Below are positions 6,387-14,968 of a stretch of DNA of 19,725 nt, one piece after another. The stretch comes from Bacillota bacterium (GTDB taxonomy: Bacteria > Bacillota > Clostridia > Christensenellales > CALWSW01): the NCBI GenBank assembly GCA_023402915.1, contig JAEYFO010000308.1, forward strand, positions 1-19,725, in the 5' to 3' direction. Under the pieces are notes generated by a model. It did not search any database. It had not been told where the DNA came from and was given only the letters and a program-made list of their open reading frames with translations. Both the position numbers and the translations under genes were made by a program. The stretch's first letter is position 1. The number at the start of each line of letters is the position of its first letter.

Positions 6387-6836
6387 TCACTTCATCATGC
6401 TGTGGAACTTTTCCATGACCTTGGGCACGTCCTCTTCGCTGCGGATGGCCACAAAGATCGTATCGTCGCCCGCAAGGGAGCCCACCACTTCCGGCCAGCG
6501 CAGCGCGTCGATAGCGCCCGCCGCTGCATTGGCGCTGCCGCTGATGGTCTTGACGACGATGAGATTTCCCGCCGACGTGATGTTCAGCACCGAGTGGGAG
6601 AACATCCGCATGAACCGGTCCACCAGTCCGGATTCCGCCTTATCCACCGTGGCGTATTTGTAGTGGCCGCCCTCGGCGAGCACCTTGATGAGCCGCAGCT
6701 CCTTGATGTCGCGGGAAACTGTCGCCTGCGTCACGTCAAACCCGTCGCGCCGGAGGTGCTCCGCCAGCTCGTCCTGGGTCTCGATGTTGTGTTTGGAAAT
6801 GATATCAAGAATCATCGCGTGTCTTGCTGTTTTCAT
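6387..6836 (-). CDS. argR: Arginine repressor ArgR/AhrC
   Basis: Arginine-dependent hexameric regulator of arginine biosynthesis and catabolism; in Clostridia it commonly sits just before recN. The product has 149 residues, the standard length. The winged helix is at about 1-70 with the recognition helix TQATVSRDIKELRL (36-49). The C-terminal arginine-binding and oligomerisation domain is at about 80-149 with GNLIVVKTISGSANAAAGAID and GSLAGDDTIFVA, where the GDD residues (123-125) bind arginine in characterised members. The ATG at 6836 has GGAGG at good spacing and gives the family N-terminus (MKTARHAMILDIIS); the longer frame to 6929 is rejected. The gene lies 89 nt after nadK and 220 nt before recN. 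Confidence 0.96.
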   Translation of the reverse strand: MKTARHAMILDIISKHNIETQDELAEHLRRDGFDVTQATVSRDIKELRLIKVLAEGGHYKYATVDKAESGLVDRFMRMFSHSVLNITSAGNLIVVKTISGSANAAAGAIDALRWPEVVGSLAGDDTIFVAIRSEEDVPKVMEKFHSMMK

Positions 6837-6925
6837 GCAGAGCCTCCAGTGAAAGGATGAAAGATTGTTGTTGGTTCGAAAAGAAAGCGCTCGAATTTCG
6901 CCGCGGCAACGGGCTGTTTCAAAGA

Positions 6926-7756
6926 TCAATAGAGCTTTTGCCGCATCAGATCAAAGAAATTATAGGGTTTGAAATGCACCAGCCGGGTCACCAGATCGCT
7001 TTTTTGCACCCGGAGCGTCTCGTTGGCGTTGACCAGCGCGCAGTCCATCTGCCCGTCGGACGAAATGGAGCAGGGGGAGCTTTCCAGCGCCGGACGCACC
7101 TCGACCACGTCCTCGCCGCCGACGACGATGGGACGCTGTCCCAATTTATGGGGGCAGATGGGCGCAATGACGATGCCCTTCGCCCACGGGACCATGACCG
7201 GCCCGCCCGCCGAAAGGGCGTAAGCCGTCGAGCCGGTGGGCGTTGCGATCACCACGCCGTCGCAGCAGTAGCGGTCGACCAGCTGGCCGTTGACCGCCAC
7301 TTCCATCTCCGTCAGGCAGGAGACGTTGCTTTTGAAAATCAGAAAATCGTTGAGCGCCGTCCAGCTGCTTTTTTTCCGGCCGTCCCCCTCAAACAGCTGC
7401 CCGGAAAGCATCATGCGCTCTTCGACGGTATAGCGTCCCTCAAGCAGCGCCGCAATACCTTCGGAAAGATCTCCCGGCTCCACTTCGCTCAAAAACCCCA
7501 GCCGGCCAAGGTTCACGCCCGCCACGGGAATGCCCTCCCGCGCCGCCCGGGCAGCGCCGCGAAGGATCGTGCCGTCCCCGCCGATGACGATCCGCGCCTC
7601 AACGGGCCGCTCCTGCGCCTGAAGGCCCAGCGCCTCCGCCGTCGTGCTTTCATAAACGGGAACCGCTCCGAGCGAGAGCACCTGCTCATACGCCTGCTGC
7701 GCCACGCGAAGCGCCGCCGGACGCTGCGTATGCGCCTGGATTCCGATAACGCGCAC
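6926..7756 (-). CDS. nadK: NAD kinase (ATP-dependent or polyphosphate-dependent NAD phosphorylation)
   Basis: Makes NADP from NAD, the only route to NADP. The product has 276 residues. The motif GGDGT is at 59-63 (catalytic Asp 61), the substrate motif ND at 136-137 (TALNDFLIFK), and TPTGSTAYALSAGGP at 172-186. I chose the GTG at 7756 because GGGGAGGA lies 7 nt upstream and the product then begins VRVIGIQAH like the family; the longer frame to 7861 would overlap the promoter and adds an unrelated N-terminus. It is the first gene of a unit with argR and recN, transcribed from the promoter at 7815-7843. Confidence 0.95.
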   Translation of the reverse strand: MRVIGIQAHTQRPAALRVAQQAYEQVLSLGAVPVYESTTAEALGLQAQERPVEARIVIGGDGTILRGAARAAREGIPVAGVNLGRLGFLSEVEPGDLSEGIAALLEGRYTVEERMMLSGQLFEGDGRKKSSWTALNDFLIFKSNVSCLTEMEVAVNGQLVDRYCCDGVVIATPTGSTAYALSAGGPVMVPWAKGIVIAPICPHKLGQRPIVVGGEDVVEVRPALESSPCSISSDGQMDCALVNANETLRVQKSDLVTRLVHFKPYNFFDLMRQKLY

Positions 7757-7814
7757 CTGCCGTTCCTCCCCATTCCTGCCGCAAACGCTTTTGCAGCGGA
7801 TCGACTTTGGTTCC

Positions 7815-7843
7815 ATTATACCTGTTTTTGAAAAAATATACAA
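7815..7843 (-). promoter_or_regulatory. Sigma-A-type promoter of nadK-argR-recN
   Basis: On the minus strand TTGTAT (7843-7838) is followed after 17 nt by a perfect TATAAT (7820-7815). The predicted start near 7808 gives a leader of about 50 nt before the nadK GTG. The -35 is weak (3 of 6), the -10 perfect. Confidence 0.65.
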
Positions 7844-7952
7844 GCGCATACACGCAAACAAATTTTCGCACTTTTTCCCCGGATCCCCTTCTGTTTTTGG
7901 AAAAATTTTCTTTCTTCACCGCCTGTTGTTTGTCCCATCGCGCACCCTTTTT

Positions 7953-7992
7953 CGCCAAAAACGCAAAAAGGCCGGGACTTCCGGTCTTTTTT
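7953..7992 (-). terminator. Terminator after tlyA
   Basis: Eight bases past the tlyA stop, AAAAAGRCCGG pairs with CCGGNCTTTTT around a short loop (7965-7992; one G-U pair), followed on the minus strand by TTTTTGCGTTTTT. It ends the long transcript that comes from the nusB-tlyA block. The stem is near-symmetric and could also act on plus-strand transcripts. Confidence 0.75.
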
Positions 7993-7999
7993 GCAAACA

Positions 8000-8869
8000 T
8001 CACTGCGCTGCGTCCGCAGATTCTTTCTGTCCTTTTTCTTTCGATTCTTTTTCTTTTTGATGAAAGGCTTTGGCCAAAAGCGCCGTCTCTTTGGCCCGCA
8101 GCCCGTCCTCAGAGCTGTCCCAGGCGTGTTCCCCGCCCTTTTGCAGCCAGAGCAGGAATTCGATATTGCCCTCCGGCCCGGTGATGGGCGAAAAATCCAG
8201 CCCACGCACGCCGAATTCCGTTTCCCGCACAAAGGCGAGCATGTCCTCGATGACCTGCGCGTGAACGGCGCTGTCCCGCACGACGCCCTTTTTCCCGACG
8301 TTTTCCCGCCCCGCTTCAAACTGCGGCTTGATGAGCGCAACGACGTTCGAGCCGGGCGCCAGCACCGTCAGCAGCGCCGGAAGGATCAGCCGGATCGAGA
8401 TGAACGACACGTCCATGCAGCCAAACTGCGGCGTTTCGTCAAACCAGGCCGGTTCCATGGAGCGGGCGTTTGTCCGTTCCATCACCACGACCCGCTCGTC
8501 GTTTCGCAGCTTCCAGTCCAGCTGACCGTAGCCCACGTCGAGCGAATAGACCTTCCTTGCGCCGTTTTGCAGCAGGCAGTCCGTAAATCCGCCGGTGGAC
8601 GCGCCCACGTCGGCGCACACCAGGCCGTTCACGTCGATGGGAAACACGCGAAGCGCTTTTTCGAGCTTCAGGCCGCCCCGGCTCACATAGGGCAGCGCGT
8701 GCCCCCGCACCTCCAGCGCGTCGTCCGGCAGCACCATCTGCGAGGCTTTCGAGGCTTTCTGCCCGTTGACATAGACCGTGCCGGCCATGACCAGTTTTTT
8801 TGCCTGCTCCCGGCTCTGCGCCAGCCCCCGGGCAAACAGCGCGCCGTCCAGTCGTTCCTTTGCGCTCAT
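8000..8869 (-). CDS. tlyA: TlyA-family rRNA (cytidine-2'-O)-methyltransferase
   Basis: Predicted ribose methyltransferase of ribosomal RNA (YqxC/TlyA family); in mycobacteria the homologue also controls capreomycin sensitivity. The product has 289 residues: an S4 RNA-binding domain at about 1-62 (MSAKERLDGALFARGLAQSR, AGTVYVNGQKA) and an FtsJ/RrmJ methyltransferase fold with SAM motif DVGASTGGF at 87-95. The C-terminal tail is lysine- and glutamate-rich (KEKESKEKGQKES). I start at the ATG at 8869, which overlaps the dxs stop as ATGA, suggesting translational coupling; AGGAGG lies 13 nt upstream. The longer frame to 9148 lies antisense-free but out of frame within dxs and is rejected. A haemolysin name is often attached to this family but methylation is the supported role. 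Confidence 0.93.
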   Translation of the reverse strand: MSAKERLDGALFARGLAQSREQAKKLVMAGTVYVNGQKASKASQMVLPDDALEVRGHALPYVSRGGLKLEKALRVFPIDVNGLVCADVGASTGGFTDCLLQNGARKVYSLDVGYGQLDWKLRNDERVVVMERTNARSMEPAWFDETPQFGCMDVSFISIRLILPALLTVLAPGSNVVALIKPQFEAGRENVGKKGVVRDSAVHAQVIEDMLAFVRETEFGVRGLDFSPITGPEGNIEFLLWLQKGGEHAWDSSEDGLRAKETALLAKAFHQKEKESKEKGQKESADAAQ

Positions 8870-10713
8870 GCGAGTTCGTTTTCCTCCTGTTGTTTTTGAA
8901 AAAGCCGCCGCACCGTCTTTTCGATGGATGGCACATCCAGCCCGGCAAGCGCCAGCAGCTGCTCGTTTTTTCCGGCGGGAAGCGGCTCGTCCGGCAGCCC
9001 CATGCAATGCACCCTGGCGGGCGTTTCCGAAAGCCTGCGGGCAATGTGCTCGCCCATGCCGCCGGAAAGCGCGCCGTCCTCGAGCGTCACCACCAGCGCG
9101 CAGCGGGAAAGCGCTTCGAGCGCCTCTTCGTCCATGGGCTTGAGGCAAAGGACGCTGTACAGCCCGCAGTCGATCCCCTCTTTTTCAAGCGCTGCCGCCG
9201 CTTCCGCCGCCAGCGCCGTCATCCGGCCCGTCGCCGCCAGCGTCACGCTTTTCACCGGCCGAAGGAGCTTCCATTTGCCCGGCGCGATCTCTCCCGGCTC
9301 CTCCCCCTCCGGCAGCGCGTCGCGGCCGTAGCGGATGGCGCAGGGGCCGGGCAGCGTCAGCGCGCAGCGCACCATGGCGGCAAGCTCCTGCTGGGTCGAA
9401 GGGGAAAATACCGTCAGATGGGGCATCTGCGTCAGATAGCCAACGTCGAACGCGCCGTGATGGGTGGGGCCGTCCTCGCCCACCGGGCCGCTTCGATCCA
9501 CCGCCGTCAGCACGGGGAGGTTCTGAAGGCACACGTCGTGAAACAGCTGGTCATACGCCCGCTGCAAAAAGCTCGAATACACCGCGAACACCGGCCGCAT
9601 TCCCGCCGCCGCCATCCTGGCACACATGGTCACGGCGTGCTGCTCGGCAATGCCCACGTCAAAAAACCGCGCCGGAAACTGCTCGGCAAAGGGCGAAAGT
9701 CCCGTGCCCTTGGGCATGGCTGCCGTCACCGCCACGATGCGCTCGTCGGTTTTTGCAAGGGCGCAGAGCGTTTCGCCAAAGCAGGCGGAATTGCTCTTCG
9801 CGCTGCGTTTTTTCTCGCTGCCCGTTTCCACCAGAAAGGGCGCGACGCCATGGAAGCGCTCCGGGTTTTTTTCGGCGAAGGAATAGCCCTTTCCCTTTTT
9901 TGTGACCACATGCACCAGCACGGGCCGCTCCAGATCCTTCACCCGCGAGAAGATCGTCTCCATCGCGGCGATGTCGTGCCCGTCAATGGGGCCGAAATAC
10001 TTGAAACCCAGCTCCTCAAAAAACGTCGAGGGCAGCAGCAGGTATTTGATGCTGTCGCGGCAGCGCTCCAGCCTGACGGTCAGGCGGGGGAAGCGGTTGG
10101 CGATGCGTTTTTTGAGGTCCACATAGCCGTGCCGCGAACGGAGCTTGCTCAAATACAGCTCCATTGCGCCGACGTTTTTGGAAATGGACATCTCGTTGTC
10201 GTTGAGCACGACCAGCAGCGGCGTCTTTTGCCGCCCCGCGTCGTTGAGCGCCTCATAGGCCATGCCGCCCGTCATTGCGCCGTCGCCGATGACCGCCGCC
10301 ACATGCTCCTTCCCGCCCCGCAGATCCCGCGCGTGCGCAAAGCCCATCGCCGCGGAAATGGACGTGGTGCTGTGGCCGGTGTCAAAGGCGTCCGCAGGGC
10401 TCTCCTGCCGCTTGGGAAAGCCGCTCAAACCGCCCAGCGTGCGCAGCGTGTCGAACTGCTCTTCCCGCCCGGTCAGCAGCTTATGCACATAGGACTGATG
10501 CCCCACGTCCCAGATGATCCGGTCGCTTTGCGGGTCAAAGCAGCGGTGCAGCGCGATCGTCAGCTCCACCACGCCCAGATTGGAAGCCAGATGGCCGCCG
10601 GTATGGGAAACCGTCTCCACCAGCCGGGCGCGAATTTCTTCCGAAAGCGTGCAAAGCTCCTCTTCCGTCATGGCGCAGAGCCGTTCCCGGGTGATTCCTT
10701 GCAAATAGCCCAA
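8866..10713 (-). CDS. dxs: 1-deoxy-D-xylulose-5-phosphate synthase
   Basis: First step of the MEP isoprenoid pathway: pyruvate plus glyceraldehyde 3-phosphate to DXP with thiamine diphosphate. The product has 615 residues, typical for Dxs. Visible motifs are SHTGGHLASNLGVVE (36-50), DTGHSTTSIS (111-120), the thiamine-diphosphate motif GDGAMTGG at 143-150 with N171, and the transketolase pyrimidine-binding region FFDVGIAEQHAVT. I start at the TTG at 10713; AGGAGG lies 11 nt upstream, and the product begins GYLQGITRERLCAMTEEEL as the family does. It ends overlapping tlyA by 4 nt. It lies near ispA, so precursor supply and prenyl chain elongation are encoded together. Confidence 0.97.
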   Translation of the reverse strand: MGYLQGITRERLCAMTEEELCTLSEEIRARLVETVSHTGGHLASNLGVVELTIALHRCFDPQSDRIIWDVGHQSYVHKLLTGREEQFDTLRTLGGLSGFPKRQESPADAFDTGHSTTSISAAMGFAHARDLRGGKEHVAAVIGDGAMTGGMAYEALNDAGRQKTPLLVVLNDNEMSISKNVGAMELYLSKLRSRHGYVDLKKRIANRFPRLTVRLERCRDSIKYLLLPSTFFEELGFKYFGPIDGHDIAAMETIFSRVKDLERPVLVHVVTKKGKGYSFAEKNPERFHGVAPFLVETGSEKKRSAKSNSACFGETLCALAKTDERIVAVTAAMPKGTGLSPFAEQFPARFFDVGIAEQHAVTMCARMAAAGMRPVFAVYSSFLQRAYDQLFHDVCLQNLPVLTAVDRSGPVGEDGPTHHGAFDVGYLTQMPHLTVFSPSTQQELAAMVRCALTLPGPCAIRYGRDALPEGEEPGEIAPGKWKLLRPVKSVTLAATGRMTALAAEAAAALEKEGIDCGLYSVLCLKPMDEEALEALSRCALVVTLEDGALSGGMGEHIARRLSETPARVHCMGLPDEPLPAGKNEQLLALAGLDVPSIEKTVRRLFQKQQEENELA

Positions 10714-10762
10714 AGCGAAAATTTCCTCCTGAAAAACGACTGGCCGCAGATGTTTTGTCCGC

Positions 10763-11218
10763 TCAGACGCTCAGCAGCGTCACCACGACGCCCACCGCCG
10801 CGCCGAGCGCAAAGCCTGTCCAGACCTCCAGCGGCGAATGGCCGATCAGCTCCTTGAGCTTTTCCCCGGTCAGATGCTGCTTTCCCTTGATGATCTCCAC
10901 CAGCTCGTTGATGGCTTCGGCCTGCTTTCCGGTTTCCCAGCGCACGCCCGTCGCGTCGTACATCACCACCAGCGAAAACACCGTGCCGATGGCGAACACC
11001 GGCGAGGAAAATCCTGCGGTCATGCCGACGGAAATGGTCGCCGCGATCACGGAGGACGTGTGGGAGCTGGGCATTCCGCCCGGCCCGAAGAACCGTCCCC
11101 AGTCCACTTTTCCGGTTCGTTTCAGGGCGGCAAATCCCTTTGTCAGCTGCGCCAGCAGCCAGCCGAAAAACGCTGCCCGCAGCGGAATATTCTGAAAAAT
11201 ATCCCAGAAATAACTCAT
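10763..11218 (-). CDS. Divergent PAP2 family protein (DUF212, YuiD-like)
   Basis: Small membrane protein of the divergent PAP2 (acid phosphatase/vanadium-dependent haloperoxidase related) family, 151 residues. It shows the family's PGGMPSSHTSSV motif at about 46-57, where the phosphatase histidine would lie, followed by RWETGKQAEAINELVE and a conserved GHSPLEVWTG near the end. Four hydrophobic segments are visible. No substrate is established for the family. Here it sits between ispA and dxs, so dephosphorylation of a prenyl or polyprenyl phosphate is an attractive guess, but only a guess. The ATG at 11218 has GGGAAGG upstream. It is 33 nt after ispA and 49 nt before dxs. Confidence 0.9.
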   Translation of the reverse strand: MSYFWDIFQNIPLRAAFFGWLLAQLTKGFAALKRTGKVDWGRFFGPGGMPSSHTSSVIAATISVGMTAGFSSPVFAIGTVFSLVVMYDATGVRWETGKQAEAINELVEIIKGKQHLTGEKLKELIGHSPLEVWTGFALGAAVGVVVTLLSV

Positions 11219-11251
11219 GATACCTTCCCGTTGTTCCCGCGCTTTGCGCTG

Positions 11252-12154
11252 TTAATTCTGCCGCCGCAGCAGATAGGCGGCCAGCTCCCGAAGGTCGTCC
11301 GCTTTCGTTCCGAAGGACGAAAGAGCCGAAAGGGCGCGCGCCGTTCCCTCTTCCGCCATGCGGCGGGATTTTTCCACGCCATAGACTGCCGGGAACGTGA
11401 GCTTATGATCCCGCTCATCCTTTCCGAGGGTCTTGCCCATTTTCGCTTCGTCGCCCGTGATGTCGAGCAGATCGTCGCAGATCTGAAACACCGTGCCGAG
11501 CTGTTCGCCGTAGAGCAGCAGCGCCGCTCTTCCCGCGTCGTCCATGCCGCCGGAAAGCGCGCCCGCCAGCAGCGACGCGACGATCATGTCCGCCGTTTTG
11601 TGGGCGTGGATATAAAGAAGCTGCGCTTCCCGCTCTTTTGCGGTTTGAGGCGCTTCCCGCCCGGCCAGAAGATCCGCCGTCTGACCGGCCACCATGCCGC
11701 TCACCCCGGCGCGCACGGCGATCTCCCGCACGGCCTGCACGTAGGGCAGCGCATTTTCCTTCGGGCAGGCGGAAAGCATCGTCTCAAAGGCATAGGTCAG
11801 AAGGCCGTCGCCCGCCAAAATGGCGATGTCTTCGCCAAAGACCTTGTGGTTCGTCAGTTTTCCCCGGCGGTAATCGTCGTTATCCATGGCGGGCAGATCG
11901 TCGTGAATGAGCGAATAGGTGTGGATCATCTCCACGCCCGCCGCCAGCGGAAGCGCCCGCGCTTCCCCCTCCGCGCCGCCGGACAGCCGCGCCGCCGAAA
12001 GCACCAGCATGGGGCGCAGCCGCTTTCCGCCCGCCATGACGCTGTAGCGCATGGCTTCGGCCAGACGGGGATGGATGTTCTTTCCCGCCAGCAGCCGGGA
12101 AAGCTCCCGCTCCGTGCGCTCCGTGTCTTTTGCCCAGCGCTCCCGCAGCGTCAT
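11252..12154 (-). CDS. ispA: Polyprenyl (farnesyl) diphosphate synthase
   Basis: Condenses isopentenyl diphosphate with allylic diphosphates, most likely to farnesyl diphosphate. The product has 300 residues. Motifs: GGKRLRPML at 42-50, the first Asp-rich motif DDLPAMD at 85-91 with the two-residue insert typical of bacterial short-chain synthases, GDGLL at 115-119, KTADMI at 186-191, and the second Asp-rich motif DDLLD at 227-231. The ATG at 12154 overlaps the xseB stop as ATGA. The product chain length cannot be decided from motifs alone; geranylgeranyl synthase is the alternative. Confidence 0.94.
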   Translation of the reverse strand: MTLRERWAKDTERTERELSRLLAGKNIHPRLAEAMRYSVMAGGKRLRPMLVLSAARLSGGAEGEARALPLAAGVEMIHTYSLIHDDLPAMDNDDYRRGKLTNHKVFGEDIAILAGDGLLTYAFETMLSACPKENALPYVQAVREIAVRAGVSGMVAGQTADLLAGREAPQTAKEREAQLLYIHAHKTADMIVASLLAGALSGGMDDAGRAALLLYGEQLGTVFQICDDLLDITGDEAKMGKTLGKDERDHKLTFPAVYGVEKSRRMAEEGTARALSALSSFGTKADDLRELAAYLLRRQN

Positions 12155-12375
12155 GCTTCTTCCTCCTCAAAGGGCTGCTCCGTCAGGCTGCCCGCCTGCA
12201 TGGAGAGCTTCTCGATGCGGCCCTGCGCCCTGTCGAGCGCGCGAAGGCACGTCCGGTAGAGCGTCACGCCCTCTTCAAACAACCGAAGCGAGTCCTCCAG
12301 CTCCATGCCGCCCGATTCCAGCTGCGCCGTGATCTCTTCCAGCCGCGCCAGGCTCTTTTCATAGCTTTGTTCCAT
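12151..12375 (-). CDS. xseB: Exodeoxyribonuclease VII small subunit
   Basis: Small subunit of the ExoVII complex, which degrades single-stranded DNA. The product has 74 residues and one antiparallel helical hairpin, with the family pattern YEKSLARLEEITAQLESGGMELEDSLRLFEEGV. The acidic C-terminal tail is PFEEEEA. It overlaps the end of xseA by 17 nt and the start of ispA by 4 nt, which points to coupled translation and fixed subunit production. Confidence 0.95.
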   Translation of the reverse strand: MEQSYEKSLARLEEITAQLESGGMELEDSLRLFEEGVTLYRTCLRALDRAQGRIEKLSMQAGSLTEQPFEEEEA

Positions 12376-13600
12376 CGGTTCCTCCCAAAAGCTCGTCGCT
12401 CAGTTCCACGGTCTCCACCCGCGCAAGCGCCGTTCCGTCGCAAAAACGCAGCTTGATCCGCCGGCCGCTTTGCAGCTGCTTCGCCCGGCTTGCCACGGCG
12501 CCGCTTTCTTCCTGCGCCAGCACATAGCCCCGCCGCAGCGCCGCCAGGGGACTGGCCCCTTCGAGCCGCGCGCCCAGCGTTTCCAGCGCGCTTTTTGCCC
12601 GCTCCTGCGTCCGGCGCGCCGCCTGTTCCATGCGCTCCTGGAGTATGTCCAGCCGCTGCCGCTCCTGCGTGAGCTTCCGTTCCGGCCCGGCAAGGACCGC
12701 CCGGTTCTGAAGCAGCGCCAGCGCGTGTTTTTGCGCGCCGATCTCCGAAAGCACGCCCCGCTGCGCCCGGGCAAGCAGCGTTTCGAGCCGCTTGAGGCAC
12801 TCTTCCTTTTTCGGGACGGCCACTTCCGCCGCCGCGGAGGGCGTGGGCGCGCGCAGGTCGGCCACAAAGTCCGCGATCGTCACGTCCGTCTCGTGTCCCA
12901 CGGCGGAAATCACCGGCGTCCGGCAGGCAAAGATCGCCGCCGCCACCACCGGTTCGTTGAACGCCCAAAGATCCTCGATGGAGCCGCCGCCCCGTCCGAC
13001 GATGATGACGTCCACGTCCGGCACGTCGTCGAGCAGCGCGATTCCCCGGGCAATTTCCTGCGCCGCCCCCTCGCCCTGCACCTTGGCCGGGCAAAGGAGG
13101 ACGTCCATGTTGGGAAAGCGCCGCCGGGTCACCTGACAGATGTCGCGGATGACCGCGCCCGTGGGCGACGTGACCACGCCCACCCGCCGGGGCAGAAAGG
13201 GCAGGGGCTTCTTGTGCGCCGGGTCGAAATACCCCTCTTCCAGCAGCGCCTGCTTGATCTGTTCAAAGCGCTGATACCATTCGCCCACGCCCACCGGCTC
13301 CATGGCCTGCACGTACAGCTGATACTGCCCGTCGCGGCCATAGAGCGACACCGCGCCGTTCGCCACGACGTGCATTCCCTCTTCCGGGCGGAAGCGCAGT
13401 CCGGAAAGCTGGGAGCGAAACATCACGCAGCGCACCAATGCGCCCTCATCCTTGAGGGCGAAATAGGCGTGGCCGGAGCTGGTAACGCGAAAATTCGAAA
13501 TTTCGCCGGAGATGTTCAGCGAGCGCAGCATCGGATCGCGGGACAAAACGCCGGTCACGTAGTCATTGAGCTGCGTGACCGTTAGAATCCTGCGCGCCAT
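12359..13600 (-). CDS. xseA: Exodeoxyribonuclease VII large subunit
   Basis: Catalytic subunit of ExoVII. The product has 413 residues: an N-terminal OB fold at about 1-100 (LNISGEISNFRVTSSGHAYFALKD), then the catalytic domain with VTSPTGAVIRD at 143-153, VGRGGGSIEDLWAFNE at 201-216 and SAVGHETDVTIADFVAD at 232-248, and a long coiled-coil region at about 265-360 that binds the small subunit. The ATG at 13600 follows the nusB stop by only 3 nt. No missing catalytic residue is apparent. Confidence 0.96.
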   Translation of the reverse strand: MARRILTVTQLNDYVTGVLSRDPMLRSLNISGEISNFRVTSSGHAYFALKDEGALVRCVMFRSQLSGLRFRPEEGMHVVANGAVSLYGRDGQYQLYVQAMEPVGVGEWYQRFEQIKQALLEEGYFDPAHKKPLPFLPRRVGVVTSPTGAVIRDICQVTRRRFPNMDVLLCPAKVQGEGAAQEIARGIALLDDVPDVDVIIVGRGGGSIEDLWAFNEPVVAAAIFACRTPVISAVGHETDVTIADFVADLRAPTPSAAAEVAVPKKEECLKRLETLLARAQRGVLSEIGAQKHALALLQNRAVLAGPERKLTQERQRLDILQERMEQAARRTQERAKSALETLGARLEGASPLAALRRGYVLAQEESGAVASRAKQLQSGRRIKLRFCDGTALARVETVELSDELLGGTDGTKL

Positions 13601-13603
13601 GGA

Positions 13604-14086
13604 TCACTCCACTTCGAGGGGAGTCGCCTGCGAAAGCAGCTCTTCCTCCTGAAGGCGTTCCTGCTCTTCGAGCGCCTTGAGCTCGTCCCGCCCGCGGGAA
13701 ATGCCACCCAGCACGCCGTTGATGAACGCCGGGGAGCGGTCGCCGCCGAAGCGCTTGGCCAGCTCGACCGCCTCGTTGATGGCCACGCCATCTGAAACTT
13801 CCCCGCTGAAAAGCATTTCATACACCGCGACGCGCAAAATGCAAACGTCCACCAGCGGCATCCGCTCCACCGTCCAGCCGTGGGCAAACGCGCCGATGGC
13901 GCGGTCGATGCTCTGCTGATTTTCCGCAATGCCCGAAAGGATGCCGGCGGCAAACTGATGATCCTTTTCGGTGGAATTTTCCGCAATGTCCGAAAGGGAC
14001 AGAATCTCCTCATAGTCGCCGCCGCCGCCAAGGAGCTTTGCAAACGCCAGCTTCATGGCGATCTCGCGGGCCACTTTCCTGCTCAT
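13604..14086 (-). CDS. nusB: Transcription antitermination factor NusB
   Basis: All-helical RNA-binding factor that joins NusE (S10) in rRNA antitermination. The product has 160 residues. The N-terminus SRKVAREIAMKLAFAKL is the arginine-rich RNA-binding helix, and the family core WTVERMPLVDVCILRVAVYEMLF and VAINEAVELAKRFGGDRSPAFINGVLGGI is clear. An acidic Glu/Gln-rich tail of about 25 residues follows. The ATG at 14086 has GGAGG upstream. Placed 42 nt after the DUF2273 gene and 3 nt before xseA. Confidence 0.95.
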   Translation of the reverse strand: MSRKVAREIAMKLAFAKLLGGGGDYEEILSLSDIAENSTEKDHQFAAGILSGIAENQQSIDRAIGAFAHGWTVERMPLVDVCILRVAVYEMLFSGEVSDGVAINEAVELAKRFGGDRSPAFINGVLGGISRGRDELKALEEQERLQEEELLSQATPLEVE

Positions 14087-14128
14087 AGAATCCTACCTCC
14101 GAATGTTTCTTCTGTGAATTGAGCCGGC

Positions 14129-14365
14129 TCACCGGGGGCCGAACAGAATTTTCAATTTGATCCAGGCATGGTACAGCAGCTCCGTCAGCTTAACGCCGTG
14201 GTCTGCCTGACTGCCCAGATAGCCGCCCAGGGCGCAGAGCGCCGCCAGCAGCAGCGTCCGCCAAAATCCCAGCGTCAGCAGCAGCACGGCGCACAAAAAT
14301 CCGCCGCCAAACCCCGCCAGCGTCCGGGGGTATTTTCGGACAAACTCGATGAATTTTTCCTTCAA
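14129..14365 (-). CDS. DUF2273 small membrane protein
   Basis: 78 residues with two close hydrophobic segments (about 15-32 and 35-48) and a basic C-terminus. It matches the DUF2273 pattern (KYPRTLAGFGGGFLCAVLLLTLGFWRTLLLAALCALGGYLG). The family is found with amaP and asp23 in many Firmicutes and is thought to belong to the same envelope module; no biochemical role is known. The start is a TTG at 14365 with GGGAG upstream. It lies 36 nt after amaP. Confidence 0.88.
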   Translation of the reverse strand: MKEKFIEFVRKYPRTLAGFGGGFLCAVLLLTLGFWRTLLLAALCALGGYLGSQADHGVKLTELLYHAWIKLKILFGPR

Positions 14366-14401
14366 AGCGCAGTTCTCCCTTCTTTTTGAGGACGGGAACC
14401 C

Positions 14402-14968
14402 TTAGCGGACGGCCGGCGCGGACGCGGCCTGCTGCTCAACGATGATCTGGATCTCCCGCACGGCCACGCCGGTCAGGCTCTCGACGTGCGCCTTGAGCGC
14501 CTCCTGAATGTCCTTGGTCGTTTCGGGAATGTTGGCGTCCGCCACGAAATTCGCCCGGATGCGAAGGCCCACGGAATCCTGTGCCACCGCCACCTCGCAG
14601 CGGGCTTCCCGCACGCGCGCATCGCTGCGGACGAACTTGAGCACCATTTCCTCCAGCGCCGCCACCGTCAGGAACACCGAGCCGTTTTCGCCGTTTCGCA
14701 CAACGATGCCCGGCGCCTGCGGCGCGCTCTGCACCTGAGGCTTCTTTTGGCGGACGAACAGGATGCGGATGCAGACGACCAGCAGCACCAGCAGCGCGAT
14801 GGCCATGGCCGCGGCGGGGATCCAGCCCGTGCGCAGCCAGTTCATGAAATTGACGGCGATGGACGCGGGCGCAAGACCCCAGGCCACGGCGGCCAGAAAT
14901 CCCGTCAGCGCCAGCACGAGCAGAATGAGGATCACGTTCGTGATGCGGTCAAAGAGCTTTCGATTCAT
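14402..14968 (-). CDS. amaP: Alkaline shock response membrane anchor protein AmaP
   Basis: Membrane anchor for Asp23-type proteins, named from Staphylococcus. The product has 188 residues: two membrane segments (about 11-32 and 48-72), then a cytoplasmic part with an Asp23-like fold (GSVFLTVAALEEMVLKFVRSD, VRIRANF-like VGLRIRANFVADANIPETTKDIQEALKAHVESLTGVAVREIQIIV). The ATG at 14968 has GGGGAGG 9 nt upstream. It is 178 nt from asp23, and a strong terminator lies in between, so it should be expressed at a lower level than asp23 by read-through. It is followed by DUF2273. Confidence 0.88.
   Translation of the reverse strand: MNRKLFDRITNVILILLVLALTGFLAAVAWGLAPASIAVNFMNWLRTGWIPAAAMAIALLVLLVVCIRILFVRQKKPQVQSAPQAPGIVVRNGENGSVFLTVAALEEMVLKFVRSDARVREARCEVAVAQDSVGLRIRANFVADANIPETTKDIQEALKAHVESLTGVAVREIQIIVEQQAASAPAVR

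Noticed and set aside
8800..10857. Plus-strand open frame of 685 codons opposite dxs
   Set aside because: It lies fully antisense to the conserved dxs and tlyA genes. The translation is His/Arg/Pro-rich with no family features, typical of the antisense frame of a GC-rich gene.
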